Source of the DNA: Chthoniobacter sp.
GTDB taxonomy: Bacteria > Verrucomicrobiota > Verrucomicrobiia > Chthoniobacterales > Chthoniobacteraceae
Assembly: GCA_025352865.1 (NCBI GenBank)
Contig: JANXSB010000270.1
Span: 1 to 14,274 of the forward strand
DNA length: 14,274 nucleotides
Reading direction: 5' to 3'
Within the stretch, counting starts at the first letter, position 1; each line of letters opens with the position of its first letter. This document shows, piece after piece, positions 11,338-14,274 of the stretch. Both the position numbers and the translations under genes were made by a program. The notes below the pieces were generated by a model, which had not been told where the DNA came from, searched no databases, and was given only the letters and a program-made list of their open reading frames with translations.

Positions 11338-14274
11338 TCACTGCGCGGGCGGGTTGACCTCGCGGACGGTCGCGCCGTGGGCTTCGCTGAGGATGAGGAT
11401 GGCGAGCTTCTCGACACTCCCGAGTTCCTCCGGCTTGAGCATCTGGTAGCTCATGTTTTCCCCACTGCCGCCATCGCGCGCGAGCGGCACGGGCTGCGCG
11501 GACTCGCTGCTGTTCAGGCTCGCGTAGTCAAACTTCCCGCGCAGGTCGGTGTAGCCGTCCTTGAAAAAGCGCACGGTGCCGTTCTTGAGCCGCGCATAGA
11601 CTTTCACGTAAGCCTTCGCGACCGCCTTACCCGCGGCTTGGTCGCGCACTTCGAGGCGGCCGTAGTTTTCCGCCAGCGTCAGCTTGAAGGTGTTCGCGTG
11701 ATACGCCTGCGCCTTGCGCTGGCCCGCGCCGAGGATTTCCACGAGCACGTTCGCCCTCGCAAACTCCGCGGGCAGCGGGAGGTCGAGCGCGTCTTTGCCG
11801 GCCGGCAGTTTCTCCACCGACGTCTTCGTCGGCTTAATGATGGAAAAGCGCCCCGCGTCCTGAGTGACAAACGGGCTGCTGCTGAACAGGAACTCGGGGT
11901 CCATGAGGTAATAGTTCACCGTGACCTCGGGCAGATTTTTCCACGTCAGCGCGATGTTCTTGTTCTCGACTTTGAAATCGAACGACGGCTCCGTCGCCGC
12001 GAGTTCGCCCTGCTGCGCCTCGCGATCCTTCTGCCCGTCAGCTTTCGCCGCCGCCGCACCTTTGCCTTCGATCTCGTCGAGCTGTGCGCCGACCTCGGCG
12101 AAAAGCTTCCGCCAGCGGTCCACCGGATAGTCCGCGTACTGGTTCGCCAGCCCGCGCGCCTCGGCGAGCTGCTCCTCGTAGAAAGCCGCGTAGCAGCGGA
12201 AATAATCGTGCTGCAAACGCGTCGGCAGCGCCTCGGCCTTGATCGTGTGAAAACGCGCCAGCGCCTCCTCCACGCGATCCTGCAAAAACAAATAATAGAC
12301 CACGCTCATCTCATCCATCGCGTCCATCGCAGTCTTGTGCGCGAGGGCATTTAGCAGCGCCTGATACTGCGCGCGGAAGACCGGATTCGGGATGCGCTGC
12401 TCCGCGCCCACGCGATGCGCGCGCTGATTCACCAGCGGCGAATACTCCAGATGCTCATACGCGCGCCGCTCGATCGGGTCGATGCGCACCAGCTTCGCGT
12501 CGAGATACGGCCCGCACTGCCCGAGGAAGTCATCCCGATGCCGCAGCCACTCGCGCAGCGCCGCCGCGTCGTTGTGCACGACCGCATACGAATACAGCGC
12601 GTCGTTGTATTCATGCCGCTTCGCGAGCACCGCGATCATCTTGCGGAAAAAGTCCGCGCTCATCCGCGCACGCCACGCCACGCGTTCGAGGTTCAGCCGC
12701 TCGATGTTATTTTGCTCCAGGAACGTGAACACGTCCTCCTCGCTCCCGTACTGCGAGACGTAATCCCACGACGCCTTGTCGATCTCCGTGAGCCGCGCCA
12801 CCACGTTGAACGTGACCGCCTTCGCCCCGCCCACGCTCTGCTCATTGCGCGCCACATTCACCGGATAGTGCGGGAAGGGTTTCGCGCCCGGCGCTGGGAA
12901 GTAGAAGAAATACTCGAAGGTCTGCGTCGTGTACGGTTCGAGCCGCAGCGCCCGGCTGTCAGTCGCCTTGCTGCCGAGGACGGGCAGCGCGCCCTGCGGG
13001 ATTTGCAGCAGCAGCGAGAGCTTCTGCGGCGACGACGTGGGATTCGTCACCACGATATTCGCGCCGTACACGACGCCCGCGAGAAACTCCCCGGTCACGT
13101 ATTTGTCGAACTTCTCATTGCCCTCCTCGCGATACCGGTCGCCGTGCCGGTAGAAATTCTGCGACACCAGCAACTCCGAGTTTTCCTTCGCCACCGCCGC
13201 CGGTTTGATCTCCTTGTGAAAAGCGACGAGCGGCCCCGCAGCGGTGAGCGTGAACTGCCCGCCATCCGTCTTCGTCACATGCTTCGGCGACTCAAACGGC
13301 AGATCGAGCACCGCCAGCGCGAGCATCATCTCGGAAAAATTCCGCCCCGCCTCCGCGAGGTGCGACGAGACAAACGGCACCTTCCCATCCCACGCCGCAT
13401 AGTCGCGCCAGAACGCATTGATCGTGATCAGCTCCGCCGCCTGCTGCGCCAGCGGGAGCTGGTAGTAATTGTTCTCCGCCCATTCCTTCGTCGGCCCCAG
13501 CGCGCGGAAAAACGCGCGCACCAACCCGCGCTGCCGCTGCGATTCCTCGCCGGCGATGAGGCCGAAGTAGGCCAGATCGCTCCTCTTCTCGACGCCATCC
13601 CGGTCTGCGTCCTTGAGGCCCAGCGCGCGATTCTTATCATCGCCTTCGCCGGATTTTTTCCGCTCGCCCGCCGCCAGACTCTCGTTCTCGGCAAGTTGCT
13701 TCATCGCCTCCTGCGGTTCTCGCCCGGCCTTCGCCTTGTTGAGCGCCACGGCACCCGCCGGGGCCATCGGCACGGGATGCGGAGCCGCAGCCGCGAGAGC
13801 CGCCGGGGCATCGAGCGCCAAAGGTGTAGCCGCTTCCGCCTTCCCCTTCTCACTCCTGAACGCGCCAGCACCGCCGGCCTCCTCACCCAATTGCATCGAG
13901 CGCCCGCGCAGCGCCGTCTCGAAAAGATGATCTTCCCCCTCCGCGTCGGGCGGCAGCAGTTCCCACAGCTCGCGCAGATGCCGCGCCGTCGCCGCGGCCT
14001 CGCCGGGCACACGCTGCGCGAGCAGGCAGCGCTCGGCCACGTTCAGCCGCGCAAAGGCCCACGGCTCGAGGTAGCGCTTCAAGTCCGCGCCGAGCAGCCA
14101 GTCATCCATGAAGGTCTTGTCCTTCTTGTTGCGCAGATACGGCACGACCACCTTTTGGAAAAACGCCGGGTCTTTTTTCGCGAGGAAAAAGCTCAGCTCG
14201 TGGCAGGCAAACTCCGAATACTTCGCCCGCTTCTCCTCGTCCTTGAGCGCCGGCCATTGCAGCACCCATGCGAA
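11338..14274 (-). CDS. large protein of unknown function, C-terminal part (5' end outside window)
   Basis: The frame is open to the window edge (codons for F-A-W-V precede the first GTG at 14263-14265), so at least 978 residues are present and the true start lies beyond. I do not recognise a named family. Segments, in order: a charged helical part (LKDEEKRAKYSEF...); a Glu/Ala/Pro-rich linker at about 13560-13930 with a DxDxDG-like string (DADRDGVEKRSD); a conserved-looking block FFRALGPTKEWAENNYYQLP with NAFWRDYAAWDG; a beta-rich block at about 12880-13110 (NIVVTNPTSSPQKLSLLLQI, then YFFYFPAPG and HYPVN); a long helical, TPR-like region at about 12060-12750; and a C-terminal beta domain with VKVYARLKNGTVRFFKDGYTD and LRGKFDY. 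The layout suggests a large periplasmic or surface protein. An alpha-2-macroglobulin-like relative is possible but unsupported. TGA stop at 11338-11340. Confidence 0.75.
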   Translation of the reverse strand, partial: FAWVLQWPALKDEEKRAKYSEFACHELSFFLAKKDPAFFQKVVVPYLRNKKDKTFMDDWLLGADLKRYLEPWAFARLNVAERCLLAQRVPGEAAATARHLRELWELLPPDAEGEDHLFETALRGRSMQLGEEAGGAGAFRSEKGKAEAATPLALDAPAALAAAAPHPVPMAPAGAVALNKAKAGREPQEAMKQLAENESLAAGERKKSGEGDDKNRALGLKDADRDGVEKRSDLAYFGLIAGEESQRQRGLVRAFFRALGPTKEWAENNYYQLPLAQQAAELITINAFWRDYAAWDGKVPFVSSHLAEAGRNFSEMMLALAVLDLPFESPKHVTKTDGGQFTLTAAGPLVAFHKEIKPAAVAKENSELLVSQNFYRHGDRYREEGNEKFDKYVTGEFLAGVVYGANIVVTNPTSSPQKLSLLLQIPQGALPVLGSKATDSRALRLEPYTTQTFEYFFYFPAPGAKPFPHYPVNVARNEQSVGGAKAVTFNVVARLTEIDKASWDYVSQYGSEEDVFTFLEQNNIERLNLERVAWRARMSADFFRKMIAVLAKRHEYNDALYSYAVVHNDAAALREWLRHRDDFLGQCGPYLDAKLVRIDPIERRAYEHLEYSPLVNQRAHRVGAEQRIPNPVFRAQYQALLNALAHKTAMDAMDEMSVVYYLFLQDRVEEALARFHTIKAEALPTRLQHDYFRCYAAFYEEQLAEARGLANQYADYPVDRWRKLFAEVGAQLDEIEGKGAAAAKADGQKDREAQQGELAATEPSFDFKVENKNIALTWKNLPEVTVNYYLMDPEFLFSSSPFVTQDAGRFSIIKPTKTSVEKLPAGKDALDLPLPAEFARANVLVEILGAGQRKAQAYHANTFKLTLAENYGRLEVRDQAAGKAVAKAYVKVYARLKNGTVRFFKDGYTDLRGKFDYASLNSSESAQPVPLARDGGSGENMSYQMLKPEELGSVEKLAILILSEAHGATVREVNPPAQ

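Noticed and set aside
10330..12354. 674-residue plus-strand frame spanning three regions
   Set aside because: It is antisense to the fibronectin-III gene and to the large minus-strand gene, and crosses the noncoding array between them.
13580..13625. Calcium-binding EF-hand or dockerin loop (DADRDGVEKRSD)
   Set aside because: A single DxDxDG-like string in a charged linker, without the flanking helices or a second loop, is too weak to call.

Overview
The window looks like a chromosomal segment of a GC-rich member of the Verrucomicrobia. The best evidence is an exported protein made of GloVer-type tandem repeats (the family is named after Gloeobacter and Verrucomicrobia) with a PEP-CTERM sorting tail. 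Next to it is a fibronectin-III protein of a form I associate with this phylum. Many genes lack an obvious Shine-Dalgarno sequence, and several intergenic spaces hold palindromic repeats. The class is not resolvable from the sequence alone.

Left part (1-5204). A tRNA-Pro(GGG) is followed by about 360 bp of visibly more A+T-rich DNA with no recognisable gene. This tract cuts off the 3' end of pssA (phosphatidylserine synthase). pssA lies 3 nt downstream of an intact psd (phosphatidylserine decarboxylase) on the minus strand, so a two-step phosphatidylethanolamine operon appears broken in its second gene. Divergent from it are a glycerophosphodiester phosphodiesterase and a 3D-domain lipoprotein. 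A 178-bp MITE-like inverted repeat then precedes gatC and gatA, two of the three subunits of the tRNA amidotransferase; gatB is not in the window.

Middle (5205-8866). A minus-strand regulator with an excisionase-like helix-turn-helix fused in front of a receiver domain faces, across a 178-bp divergent spacer, a PmtA-like SAM methyltransferase. This is followed by a small secreted protein of unknown function and fumC (class II fumarase). The fumC stop codon lies inside a palindromic element, and more hairpins follow in the roughly 300-bp gene-free stretch after it.

Right part (8867-14274). Three minus-strand genes: the end of a very large unrecognised protein whose 5' end is outside the window, then a 538-bp spacer with a five-copy 42-bp tandem array, then the fibronectin-III protein and the GloVer/PEP-CTERM protein, which are probably cotranscribed.

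Common thread: psd, pssA, the phosphodiesterase and the PmtA-like methyltransferase all touch phospholipid synthesis or turnover, and the right half is about exported or envelope proteins. I see no phage, CRISPR or complete mobile element. The least explained items are the tract that truncates pssA, the 42-bp array, the HTH-receiver regulator with its upstream motif repeats, and the large partial protein.
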